Assembly (NCBI GenBank): GCA_963457665.1
Contig: OY735218.1
Span: forward strand, 45,121,158 to 45,185,157
Direction: 5' to 3'
Origin: Thysanoteuthis rhombus
Taxonomy: Eukaryota > Mollusca > Cephalopoda > Oegopsida > Thysanoteuthidae
DNA length: 64,000 bases
Position 1 is the first letter of the stretch. Each line of letters opens with the position of its first letter. Positions 54,013-62,942 of the stretch are shown here, in pieces. Both the position numbers and the translations under genes were made by a program. The notes beneath the pieces are model-generated. The model had not been told where the DNA came from, did no database searches, and worked only from the letters and a program-made list of their open reading frames with translations.

Positions 54013-56280
54013 ATGGCCGACGAGGCCAGGAGGGCCTTGTTTGCTTCCCCCGATAAGGGGGAGGGCGGGGGCACATCCACACCCCCTAAAATAGGGAAAA
54101 AAAAACAAAAAAAACAAGAAAAAATGTCTACAACACAGACAAACAGTACAAGTGAAAAGAATTCAGACATGAAAAAATCCCCCGTCCATGAAGGGAGGGG
54201 GGAAAATACAGACTCGCCGATTCCGGCGGGACAACAACAGCAACAAGAAAAGACAAGTGGGGACTCTCCTAACGTTTGGTCATCCCCTCCCGTAATAAAT
54301 ACAGTCAATGTGGCGGAATTCGTCAAGCGTTGCCAGACATACAGTCACCTTGTAAAAGAGGACGGCTTACTGGTGGACTTGGTCGAATTGAAAGACATTG
54401 AGAAAAAAATGGTGTCCGTCTTTTTGGTCGACAAGAAGTCAAACCGAATTGTCCGATCAAACAAAGACATAGTGTTGAAAGCACTGGCTAGCTTAGGAAT
54501 CAAAGCCAAACAAGTTGTTAAAGGCGATGGCTTTGCGATGTGGGACGTACTATTGCCCACTGAACAGGACTGTTCAGATCTCCTGCGCCGAGAGCTCCAA
54601 ACGAAGGAGCATTACATTCGTGTTGAGTATCTCGGCCGGAGAAGGACCCGGGTAATAGCACATGAGGTGCCCAGCTTCGTACTCGGGGAACATATCGGGG
54701 CTTTTCTCCTGAAATACGGAGAAATTGTCTCGGTTGACTCCGAGGCGATGCGTGGGGAGTGGCGTTTTGATCTTATGATCGACAGGAAGGCGTTCCTGGC
54801 CATTCCCAACTATTTGGACATAGGTGGTCGGAGGCGACTGCCTCTTATCGTAAAAGGTAGGAGGCCAGTCTGCTGGATATGCGGGGAGGCCGGTCACCTC
54901 GCCGCTATCTGCAAAAAGAAACCGTCCAGCCTGACGCAAGACCCTTCCCACTCAGTTTCTGTGACCGCCCAAAAGGAGGCTCCCGTAGTCTCGCCTACTG
55001 CCATGACTGGAGGAATCCAGTCAGATGCCGGGAGAGGTAAAAGTCTCCCCTCACCTAAACCGTCGACTCCGTCACCAAAGGTGGTGGCACAAAAAGAGAA
55101 GACGGAGGGGGAGTGGCAGGTAGTAGGTCGTAGTGGGAAGAAGGCCCAAATAGAAGCACCCCTGTTGCCACATATCCTAGAGCGAACCGACACCGACAGT
55201 CCCCAAGGAGAGACCCCGCAGTCTTATGCGGAACGGGCTAGAGTGGGGGGTTATGCTAGTCCAAGTCGTGAAAAAAAAGAAATGGCGGCGGCGTTGCTCA
55301 TAAAACTCAAGTCCAGGCAGCCAGCAGAGAGGGTTACCCCTCCACCCTCTCCCCGAACAATACAAAGTCCTTCAATAAAAAAATCACCCCCCAAAGGAAC
55401 ACAATTGACAGTTTTAAAAAAATCTTCCCCCCAAAAAACTGAAACAACAATTTTGAAAAAATCCCCCCCCAAAAAAACAGAACTGACAACATCTCCCAGA
55501 CACACACCCAGACACACACCCAAGAAAAATCAGACAAAACCAGAACTCACATCTTCTCCAACTCCTCCATTGCCGCCCACTCTACTGTTATTTTCGCAAC
55601 CTCCCCCGCCACCGCCGCCGCCGCCGCCGCCATCACCGCCGCCGTCGTCGTCCCCCCCATCAACACCATCAACAATATCAACAACACCAACACCTACACA
55701 AACACCAACACAATCGGCCTCACAAAAGAGGCCGAGAAGCCCAGCCGGGGGAGACGCCGGCGAGCCAACAAAAAAAGAAAAAAAAGTGAGACACAAGAGA
55801 GGGGTCCACATCTGCCGTGTCGACCCGGACATTATAGAAAAATCGAAGCTTCAGCAGCAAGCCCTAAGGAATTTAAAAGTCCTCCACAGTTTCCGGTTCG
55901 TCGAGCCCGGAAGACGCGACGTGGAGGACCCCACCTTGTTCCCAGGGCTTAAAAAGCTGCTAACAGTAGTCCGGGTCGGAGACACCTCGCGGCAGGTGTG
56001 GGATATGCTCCGGGAGGCCAATGGGGCCTTCCAAATGACCACACCACTGGCTGTCTGGCATCATCCAGACTTGCAGAAACTAAAGAACTTTTGCTCTGGG
56101 AGGGTCCCCGTCTTCATGCACCCCTCCCTTTATAGGGCAGCAAAACTAACATTCCCTAGGCACGTCGGCGGCGTGTCCCTGGATGGCACCATCAGAACTG
56201 AGATGGGCACTGATCCTATGGGACCCGCTGTCGGTGTGCTATCACCGGCAATGTTCGCGTCAGGAGGGCAACGCCAATAG
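54013..56280 (+). CDS. ORF1, gag-like protein with one repeat fewer (unit 3)
   Basis: 755 aa, open. Fourteen residues shorter than in the other units: one of the four 13-aa KKSPPKKTELTVL-type repeats is gone (three remain), and one residue is lost in the Thr-rich stretch. Both losses keep the frame. It also has ILERTD for ILKRTD and KPELTS in place of the VPKPTP/VQEPTS versions. The folded N-terminal region, the knuckle and the C-terminal block are unchanged, and it ends MFASGGQRQ like units 2 and 4. Confidence 0.85.
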   Translation: MADEARRALFASPDKGEGGGTSTPPKIGKKKQKKQEKMSTTQTNSTSEKNSDMKKSPVHEGRGENTDSPIPAGQQQQQEKTSGDSPNVWSSPPVINTVNVAEFVKRCQTYSHLVKEDGLLVDLVELKDIEKKMVSVFLVDKKSNRIVRSNKDIVLKALASLGIKAKQVVKGDGFAMWDVLLPTEQDCSDLLRRELQTKEHYIRVEYLGRRRTRVIAHEVPSFVLGEHIGAFLLKYGEIVSVDSEAMRGEWRFDLMIDRKAFLAIPNYLDIGGRRRLPLIVKGRRPVCWICGEAGHLAAICKKKPSSLTQDPSHSVSVTAQKEAPVVSPTAMTGGIQSDAGRGKSLPSPKPSTPSPKVVAQKEKTEGEWQVVGRSGKKAQIEAPLLPHILERTDTDSPQGETPQSYAERARVGGYASPSREKKEMAAALLIKLKSRQPAERVTPPPSPRTIQSPSIKKSPPKGTQLTVLKKSSPQKTETTILKKSPPKKTELTTSPRHTPRHTPKKNQTKPELTSSPTPPLPPTLLLFSQPPPPPPPPPPPSPPPSSSPPSTPSTISTTPTPTQTPTQSASQKRPRSPAGGDAGEPTKKEKKVRHKRGVHICRVDPDIIEKSKLQQQALRNLKVLHSFRFVEPGRRDVEDPTLFPGLKKLLTVVRVGDTSRQVWDMLREANGAFQMTTPLAVWHHPDLQKLKNFCSGRVPVFMHPSLYRAAKLTFPRHVGGVSLDGTIRTEMGTDPMGPAVGVLSPAMFASGGQRQ

Positions 56281-56289
56281 ATTAACAAG

Positions 56290-59200
56290 ATGGCTCTCTA
56301 TTTAGCAAGTTTGAATGGTCGTGGTTGCCGGAATGAGTCGAGAAGAGCTAGACTCTGTCGTCTCCTCCGGCACCTCGACGTGAGTATTTGTTGTTTACAG
56401 GAGACTCATTTTATTTCGAGCGACAATGAGAATGTGCTGTCTCGAGATTTCCGTCTCTTTTCAGCATATTTTGATTACCGCTCCAGAGGTGTCTCTTGGC
56501 TAATAAGCCATTCTTTGAATGCGGTGTGTTCCCTTGTGTATGCAGACCCGGCGGGCAGATTGTGCGTCGTTGATGTTACCATAAGAGGGGAGGCTTTTCG
56601 TTTGATTGGGGTTTATGCGCCCAACGGCCAGGGTGAGCGAATCAACTTCTTTCGGCAGATCGATCAGTTCGTAGTTCCGTCGAGACGGCTAGTGTTAGCG
56701 GGTGATTGGAATGCCGTCCTTGATCCCGATATAGACCGAGGGGTAAATAGGGGAACTAACAACGGTGACGTGATTCCGTTTCGGGATTTGATCAACAGGC
56801 TTGACCTGGTGGATAAATTCCGAAACGAACACCCCCGCCAAGTAGTATGGACTTGGACTAATAGTGGCGACCCGAGTTCGGTGCAACGTTCCAGTTACAT
56901 CGATCGGATCTTAGCTAGAAGAGTCGACCATAAGTTTTTGGAATGTCCAAGTTTCCATAGCGTCCCCTTTTCGGACCATAGATTAGTAAGGGCCCGAATG
57001 AATTTAGGTATAGCTAAGCCCTTCAAGTCTGGTTACTGGAAATTCAACACATCCCTCGTGGATATGGAGGATTTTCGGGACCAGCTAACATCACTAATCC
57101 AGCGGGAACTGACGGGGGCTATCCTGGGTAATAAATTCTGGGGGAACCTCAAAAATAAAATTAGGTCTTTTGCTGCCGATTACAGTAGGCGACTCAACCT
57201 AGTGAGACTAGCGGCACAAAAGGCACTAGAAGATCGGATCGAGAGGGCGGTGGAGGGAGGGGACTCTAGCCAGGTTAAGATAGCTAAGGCAGAGTTGGCC
57301 TCCTTGCATGCCAAGAAGGATCAAGCTCTAGTAGTTAGAGCTAGATTAAAAAGAATGTCCCCCGAGGCAACGAATATGGCCGATGAGCTGAGGCTAGAAG
57401 AAATTAGGAGTGCGTCTAGTCGGTATATCTCCAGCGTCACATCGCCGGACGGACGTCTTGTGACCACAAACGAAGGTATCTGTGAGGTGTTCCGTGCCAA
57501 TTTTCAGGAACTATTCACCAGGGAAGCTAGACTGAATTCGGCTCAGTTCGACGCCTATTTAGCTGACTTCCCTCGCCTTGAGGCGACTGAAGCAGCTGGG
57601 TGCGAGGGGCCCATAACAGAGGATGAAATCCGGGAAGCGTTAAAGAGCATCGAGAAGGAGAAGACACCGGGGATCGATGGTTTACCTTACGAAGTGTATT
57701 TGAGGCTGTCGCCCATTTTTGTTCACTTGCTGGCTTTGATCTTTAACCACTGGTTAAAGCAGGGGAGAATCCCCAGCCGCTTTACCAGAGGGGTAGTGAA
57801 ATTGCTATGCAAGGACAAAAATGGAGGGGACGGGGTAGATAACTTCAGGCCCATAACTCTGCTCAATACAGAGTTGAAGATTTTGGCCAAGGTCCTCGCC
57901 AACCGACTGCAGACTGTGCTGGAGAGTCTGATTGGCCCCGAGCAGACCTGCTCTGTAAAGGGTCGGACTATCCAAGACAATCTGCACACGGTGCGCACGA
58001 TCATTGAGAAAGTCGACAATGGAGCCGCGCTGATCAAGTTAGATCAGTCCAAAGCATTCGATAGGGTCGACCATCGTTTTCTCGAGTCCGTCTTATCCGC
58101 GTCTGGCTTCGGTGAGATCTTTCGCTCCTGGATTCGTCTCTTGTATGCATCCCCCAGCTCGGTGGTGGAAGTGAATGGAGTGAGGTCGAAAGCCTTTCAG
58201 TTGTCCAGATCAGTTCGTCAAGGTTGTCCACTTTCGCCGATGCTGTACATTCTTGCGCTGGAACCTTTCCTGCGCAAAGTAAAGGCGAATCCGGTCCTGC
58301 GCGGGCTAACCTTGCCTGGTGGTCACACGCCAGTCAAGTATACCGCCTACGTTGATGACATAACTTTGCTTGTAACGAGCAGTGCCGAGATCAGGGAAAT
58401 CAGCGTAGAGATCCAAAGGTATGAGACGGTGACAGGGGCCAAAGCCAACTGCGGCAAGTCTGAGGGCTTGTTGCTGGACTCGTGGAGAGGGCGCTCTCTC
58501 CCTGGTCCCTTTGCCTGGACGGAAGGGCCGTGCAAGATACTCGGCGTCTGGTTCGGTCCCGACCTCCAGTTGGAGAAAAATTGGTCGGGTGTACTGGAAA
58601 AGGTAGAGAAAGCAGTTGATCTGTGGACTCGGAGGAAGCTCTCCTTCAAGGGTAGGGCCGAGGTGTGCGTCTCTCACATCTACCCCCTTATCCTTTACCG
58701 ACTTTCAGTGCTCCCTCTTCCGTGTACCGACCAACAAAAGTTGGAAGGTGCCATGTTTCGACTCCTATGGGGTCACAGGCACCCCATGGTATCTCGCAAG
58801 ATCTGTCAGCTCCAACCTGCGGAAGGCGGCCTAGGAATGCCGAACATCAAAGCTCGGCAACATAGTCTACGCTTGACTTTCTTAGGTCGGATGTGTACGC
58901 AAGAAGAGCAGAACGGCGAATTCTGGAAAGAAGACGCCAGGAAGGCTTTCCCAGCCTTAAGAAACGTGCATTCCGACGACGGGGGTGAGGCCCGCCGTAG
59001 ACCCCGGGCGGAATGCTCTTTCTATCGAGAATGCCGACACGCTCTCCGAGTTTTTTCTCGGGTGAAGGTATGCCTCAACGACACCCGGTCGTTGTCGAGG
59101 AGGGCATTATATCGGGTAATAGTGAGGGGGTCCGTTCGAGACGAAATGATCGAGGGGCTCGGTTTAACGAAGGCGGAGAGTCGCTCAATCTGGCCTTGGA

Positions 59201-59739
59201 CGCCCGGACTGAGGTGCCTCAATAACAACGAGGCGTCCCTCACCTGGCTAGTCATACGGAATGCTCTCTGGGTCGGCAAACGGCTTTTTGCAGCGGGTCT
59301 GGTAGTTTCACCAGAGTGCATGCGCTGTGGTGGAATGGAGGAGTCTATTGAGCACGCCTTCTTCCACTGCAGCGTGGTGCAACCGCTGTGCAAGCTGGTT
59401 GAAGGCCACATGGTTCGCATCGTCGGGGCACGGTTTTTTGCCTTGGATGCCAGTGTTGTCTGCAGCAATGTGTTCCCATCGTTGGAGAAGGACGCACATA
59501 TAGTGCTAATGTGCTTACTTGGCGTGATGCGAATGGTGATTTGGACGACGCGTCAGAAGGAGTTCCACGAAGGAGAGCATTTCACTCCCGAACAACTGAT
59601 TGCGTTCTTTGGGCACCAGCTCAAAGTCAAAATCAGGGTCGAGAGGGGGAGGCTCCCTTGGTCGGAATTCAACGGAAGGTGGGTGAGAGTTGCCCGACTG
59701 TGTCGAGTGAAAGGTGCTGAATTAGAGTGGTTTTTTTAA
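56290..59739 (+). CDS. ORF2, endonuclease and reverse transcriptase (unit 3)
   Basis: 1149 aa, open. It has five private changes by my reading: S48N (NENV), V to I in YIDRILA, D to N in KDKNGG, and QKEFHEGEHF for QKGFHEGERF near the C-terminus. None touches a catalytic residue. The stop is TAA instead of TGA. The ORF1-ORF2 arrangement is the same as in unit 1. Confidence 0.9.
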   Translation: MALYLASLNGRGCRNESRRARLCRLLRHLDVSICCLQETHFISSDNENVLSRDFRLFSAYFDYRSRGVSWLISHSLNAVCSLVYADPAGRLCVVDVTIRGEAFRLIGVYAPNGQGERINFFRQIDQFVVPSRRLVLAGDWNAVLDPDIDRGVNRGTNNGDVIPFRDLINRLDLVDKFRNEHPRQVVWTWTNSGDPSSVQRSSYIDRILARRVDHKFLECPSFHSVPFSDHRLVRARMNLGIAKPFKSGYWKFNTSLVDMEDFRDQLTSLIQRELTGAILGNKFWGNLKNKIRSFAADYSRRLNLVRLAAQKALEDRIERAVEGGDSSQVKIAKAELASLHAKKDQALVVRARLKRMSPEATNMADELRLEEIRSASSRYISSVTSPDGRLVTTNEGICEVFRANFQELFTREARLNSAQFDAYLADFPRLEATEAAGCEGPITEDEIREALKSIEKEKTPGIDGLPYEVYLRLSPIFVHLLALIFNHWLKQGRIPSRFTRGVVKLLCKDKNGGDGVDNFRPITLLNTELKILAKVLANRLQTVLESLIGPEQTCSVKGRTIQDNLHTVRTIIEKVDNGAALIKLDQSKAFDRVDHRFLESVLSASGFGEIFRSWIRLLYASPSSVVEVNGVRSKAFQLSRSVRQGCPLSPMLYILALEPFLRKVKANPVLRGLTLPGGHTPVKYTAYVDDITLLVTSSAEIREISVEIQRYETVTGAKANCGKSEGLLLDSWRGRSLPGPFAWTEGPCKILGVWFGPDLQLEKNWSGVLEKVEKAVDLWTRRKLSFKGRAEVCVSHIYPLILYRLSVLPLPCTDQQKLEGAMFRLLWGHRHPMVSRKICQLQPAEGGLGMPNIKARQHSLRLTFLGRMCTQEEQNGEFWKEDARKAFPALRNVHSDDGGEARRRPRAECSFYRECRHALRVFSRVKVCLNDTRSLSRRALYRVIVRGSVRDEMIEGLGLTKAESRSIWPWTPGLRCLNNNEASLTWLVIRNALWVGKRLFAAGLVVSPECMRCGGMEESIEHAFFHCSVVQPLCKLVEGHMVRIVGARFFALDASVVCSNVFPSLEKDAHIVLMCLLGVMRMVIWTTRQKEFHEGEHFTPEQLIAFFGHQLKVKIRVERGRLPWSEFNGRWVRVARLCRVKGAELEWFF

Positions 59740-60406
59740 GATCTATTGGTTAATTAAGGATTTTGCAGTCCTGACACGAACGTGCTAACCCAGCCCAGGT
59801 TAGGATAGATTAGATTTTCCTTTTCTGTTAGCCAACAGTTTCTTAGCTAGGGAGAGAATGATCATCAGCCCCCTTTTTTTTCTGTCCTCCACTTTTTTCG
59901 ATTCCCATCCCCTCCCCCTCTAGATGACAGAAGGTAAAGTTTTCCAGAGGATGTTTGAGAGAATTTTTTTTTTTTTTTTTTTTTTTTTTTTGTCTCGACA
60001 TCCATCTTTTCGTCTGGTTAACTTACTGTTCTGCCATGTTAGGTCTTTTGTGGGGGGTCACATACTAATTTCGTTTTCGTTTTTTTTTCTGTAAATATAT
60101 ATCAGTCATTGGGGTTCATTTTTTATTGTAAATATTCATCATAATTTTATTCCCCCCCCACACACAAAAATTGTAAATAGGGGTTTAGAGTAGTTTTTAC
60201 ATCATAGAGAGAATCTGACTTTATGGTAAATGCAGTATGAAAGAGACCAGGAAAAATGTGTTGTTTTGGTGAATGGATGTATATAGTGTGATTGGGTCAG
60301 TGCATGAGACTAGCTAAGATAAGATTAGGAATAGAGTTGACCAGTCCTTATACCCCATTCCCCCCTTCGACTTCATGTCATATTTCTCTCTTTCAGAGAA
60401 TAAATA
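59740..60406 (+). promoter_or_regulatory. 3' UTR of unit 3
   Basis: 667 nt. It starts like unit 1 (GATCTATTGGTTAATTAAGG). Terminal hairpin and AATAAA as in the others, followed directly by unit 4. Confidence 0.6.
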
Positions 60407-60623
60407 ATCACAGATCGCTCACCGGGATTGTTGTTACCTTTTTTTGACTAAGAAAGACAAGTTTCCTGCGACCACACCGAACAAGATTACGGACTAGTAG
60501 GACCCCCTTGAAACTCTAGTTCGAAAAGATAAGCCCTTGTTGTTTTTTCGATTTGATTCGATTTTTTTTTTGTTCCGATTTTTTTGTTGTTTGTCTTAAT
60601 TTTGTATTTTTTTCTCTCCCTTC
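60407..60623 (+). promoter_or_regulatory. Leader of unit 4
   Basis: 217 nt, same version as unit 3, no ATG. Confidence 0.5.
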
Positions 60624-62933
60624 ATGGCCGACGAGGCCAGGAGGGCCTTGTTTGCTTCCCCCGATAAGGGGGAGGGCGGGGGCACATCCACACCCCCTAA
60701 AATAGGGAAAAAAAAACAAAAAAAACAAGAAAAAATGTCTACAACACAGACAAACAGTACAAGTGAAAAGAATTCAGACATGAAAAAATCCCCCGTCCAT
60801 GAAGGGAGGGGGGAAAATACAGACTCGCCGATTCCGGCGGGACAACAACAGCAACAAGAAAAGACAAGTGGGGACTCTCCTAACGTTTGGTCATCCCCTC
60901 CCGTAATAAATACAGTCAATGTGGCGGAATTCGTCAAGCGTTGCCAGACATACAGTCACCTTGTAAAAGAGGACGGCTTACTGGTGGACTTGGTCGAATT
61001 GAAAGACATTGAGAAAAAAATGGTGTCCGTCTTTTTGGTCGACAAGAAGTCAAACCGAATTGTCCGATCAAACAAAGACATAGTGTTGAAAGCACTGGCT
61101 AGCTTAGGAATCAAAGCCAAACAAGTTGTTAAAGGCGATGGCTTTGCGATGTGGGACGTACTATTGCCCACTGAACAGGACTGTTCAGATCTCCTGCGCC
61201 GAGAGCTCCAAACCAAGGAGTACTTTATTCGCGTTGAGTATCTCGGCCGGAGAAGGACCCGGGTAATAGCACATGAGGTGCCCAGCTTCGTACTCGGGGA
61301 ACATATCGGGGCTTTTCTCCTGAAATACGGAGAAATTGTCTCGGTTGACTCCGAGGCGATGCGTGGGGAGTGGCGTTTTGATCTGATGATCGACAGGAAG
61401 GCGTTCCTGGCCATTCCCAACTATTTGGACATAGGTGGTCGGAGGCGACTGCCTCTTATCGTAAAAGGTAGGAGGCCAGTCTGCTGGATATGCGGGGAGG
61501 CCGGTCACCTCGCCGCTATCTGCAAAAAGAAACCGTCCAGCCTGACGCAAGACCCTTCCCACTCAGTTTCTGTGACCGCCCAAAAGGAGGCTCCCGTAGT
61601 CTCGCCTACTGCCATGACTGGAGGAATCCAGTCAGATGCCGGGAGAGGTAAAAGTCTCCCCTCACCTAAACCGTCGACTCCGTCACCAAAGGTGGTGGCA
61701 CAAAAAGAGAAGACGGAGGGGGAGTGGCAGGTAGTAGGTCGTAGTGGGAAGAAGGCCCAAATAGAGGTACCCCTGTTGCCACATAGCCTAAAGCGAACCG
61801 ACACCGACAGTCCCCAAGGAGAGACCCCGCAGTCTTATGCGGAACGGGCTAGAGTGGGGGGTTATGCTAGTCCAAGTCGTGAAAAAAAAGAAATGGCGGC
61901 GGCGTTGCTCATAAAACTTAAGTCCAGACAGCCAGCAGAGAGGGTTACCCCTCCACCCTCTCCCCGAACAATACACAGTCCTTCAATAAAAAAATCACCC
62001 CCCAAAAAAACAGAATTGACAGTTTTAAAAAAATCACCCCCCAAAGAAACACAATTGACAGTCCTAAAAAAATCTTCCCCCCAAAAAACTGAAATAACAA
62101 CTTTGAAAAAATCCCCCCCCAAAAAAACAGAACTGACAACATCTCCCAGACACACACCGAGACACACACCCAAGAAAAATCAGACAGTGCCAGAACCTAC
62201 ACCTTCTCCAACTCCTCCATTGCCGCCCACTCTACTGTTATTTTCACAACCTCCCCCGCCACCGCCGCCGCCGCCGCCGCCATCACCGCCGCCGTCGTCG
62301 TCCCCCCCATCAACACCATCAACAACAATATCAACAACAACAACACCTACACAAACACCAACACAATCGGCCTCACAAAAGAGGCCGAGAAGCCCAGCCG
62401 GGGGAGACGCCGGCGAGCCTACCAAAAAAGAAAAAAAAGTACGACACAAGAGAGGGGTCCACATCTGCCGTGTCGACCCGGACATTTTAGAAAAATCGAA
62501 GCTTCAGCAGCAAGCCCTAAGGAATTTAAAAGTCCTCCACAGTTTCCGGTTCGTCGAGCCCGGAAGACGCGACGTGGAGGACCCCACCTTGTTCCCAGGG
62601 CTTAAAAAGCTGCTGACGGTAGTCCGGGTCGGAGACACCTCGCGGCAGGTGTGGGATATGCTCCGGGAGGCCAATGGGGCCTTCCAAATGACCACACCAC
62701 TGGCTGTCTGGCATCATCCGGACTTGCAGAAACTGAAGAACTTTTGTTCAGGGAGGGTCCCCGTCTACATGCACCCCTCCCTTTATAGGGCAGCAAAACT
62801 AACATTCCCTAGGCACGTCGGCGGCGTGTCCCTGGATGGCACCATCAGAACTGAGATGGGCACTGATCCTATGGGACCCGCTGTCGGTGTGCTATCACCG
62901 GCAATGTTCGCGTCAGGAGGGCAACGCCAATAG
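60624..62933 (+). CDS. ORF1, gag-like protein (unit 4)
   Basis: 769 aa, open. A mosaic. The leader matches unit 3, the middle matches unit 1 (IEVPLLPHSLKR, DILEK, CTGACGGTAGTCC), and the last 70 codons match unit 2 (GAAGAACTTTTGTTCAGG, VYMHP, MFASGGQRQ). A private cluster at residues 201-202 reads KEYFIRVEY for KEHYIRVEY, with neighbouring silent changes at about 61,213-61,232. Confidence 0.85.
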   Translation: MADEARRALFASPDKGEGGGTSTPPKIGKKKQKKQEKMSTTQTNSTSEKNSDMKKSPVHEGRGENTDSPIPAGQQQQQEKTSGDSPNVWSSPPVINTVNVAEFVKRCQTYSHLVKEDGLLVDLVELKDIEKKMVSVFLVDKKSNRIVRSNKDIVLKALASLGIKAKQVVKGDGFAMWDVLLPTEQDCSDLLRRELQTKEYFIRVEYLGRRRTRVIAHEVPSFVLGEHIGAFLLKYGEIVSVDSEAMRGEWRFDLMIDRKAFLAIPNYLDIGGRRRLPLIVKGRRPVCWICGEAGHLAAICKKKPSSLTQDPSHSVSVTAQKEAPVVSPTAMTGGIQSDAGRGKSLPSPKPSTPSPKVVAQKEKTEGEWQVVGRSGKKAQIEVPLLPHSLKRTDTDSPQGETPQSYAERARVGGYASPSREKKEMAAALLIKLKSRQPAERVTPPPSPRTIHSPSIKKSPPKKTELTVLKKSPPKETQLTVLKKSSPQKTEITTLKKSPPKKTELTTSPRHTPRHTPKKNQTVPEPTPSPTPPLPPTLLLFSQPPPPPPPPPPPSPPPSSSPPSTPSTTISTTTTPTQTPTQSASQKRPRSPAGGDAGEPTKKEKKVRHKRGVHICRVDPDILEKSKLQQQALRNLKVLHSFRFVEPGRRDVEDPTLFPGLKKLLTVVRVGDTSRQVWDMLREANGAFQMTTPLAVWHHPDLQKLKNFCSGRVPVYMHPSLYRAAKLTFPRHVGGVSLDGTIRTEMGTDPMGPAVGVLSPAMFASGGQRQ

Positions 62934-62942
62934 ATTAACAAG

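Larger units (their letters stand above)
53796..60406 (+). mobile_element. Tx1-group retrotransposon, array unit 3 (complete)
   Basis: 6,611 bp, joined directly to unit 2 and unit 4. It is shorter because of a 42-nt loss in ORF1 and shorter T runs (main run 28 nt at 59,964-59,991). Confidence 0.85.

Noticed and set aside
40535..62805. Many antisense frames of 60-154 codons that repeat in each array unit
   Set aside because: They are shadows of ORF1 and ORF2 on the opposite strand; they recur only because the units are near-identical.
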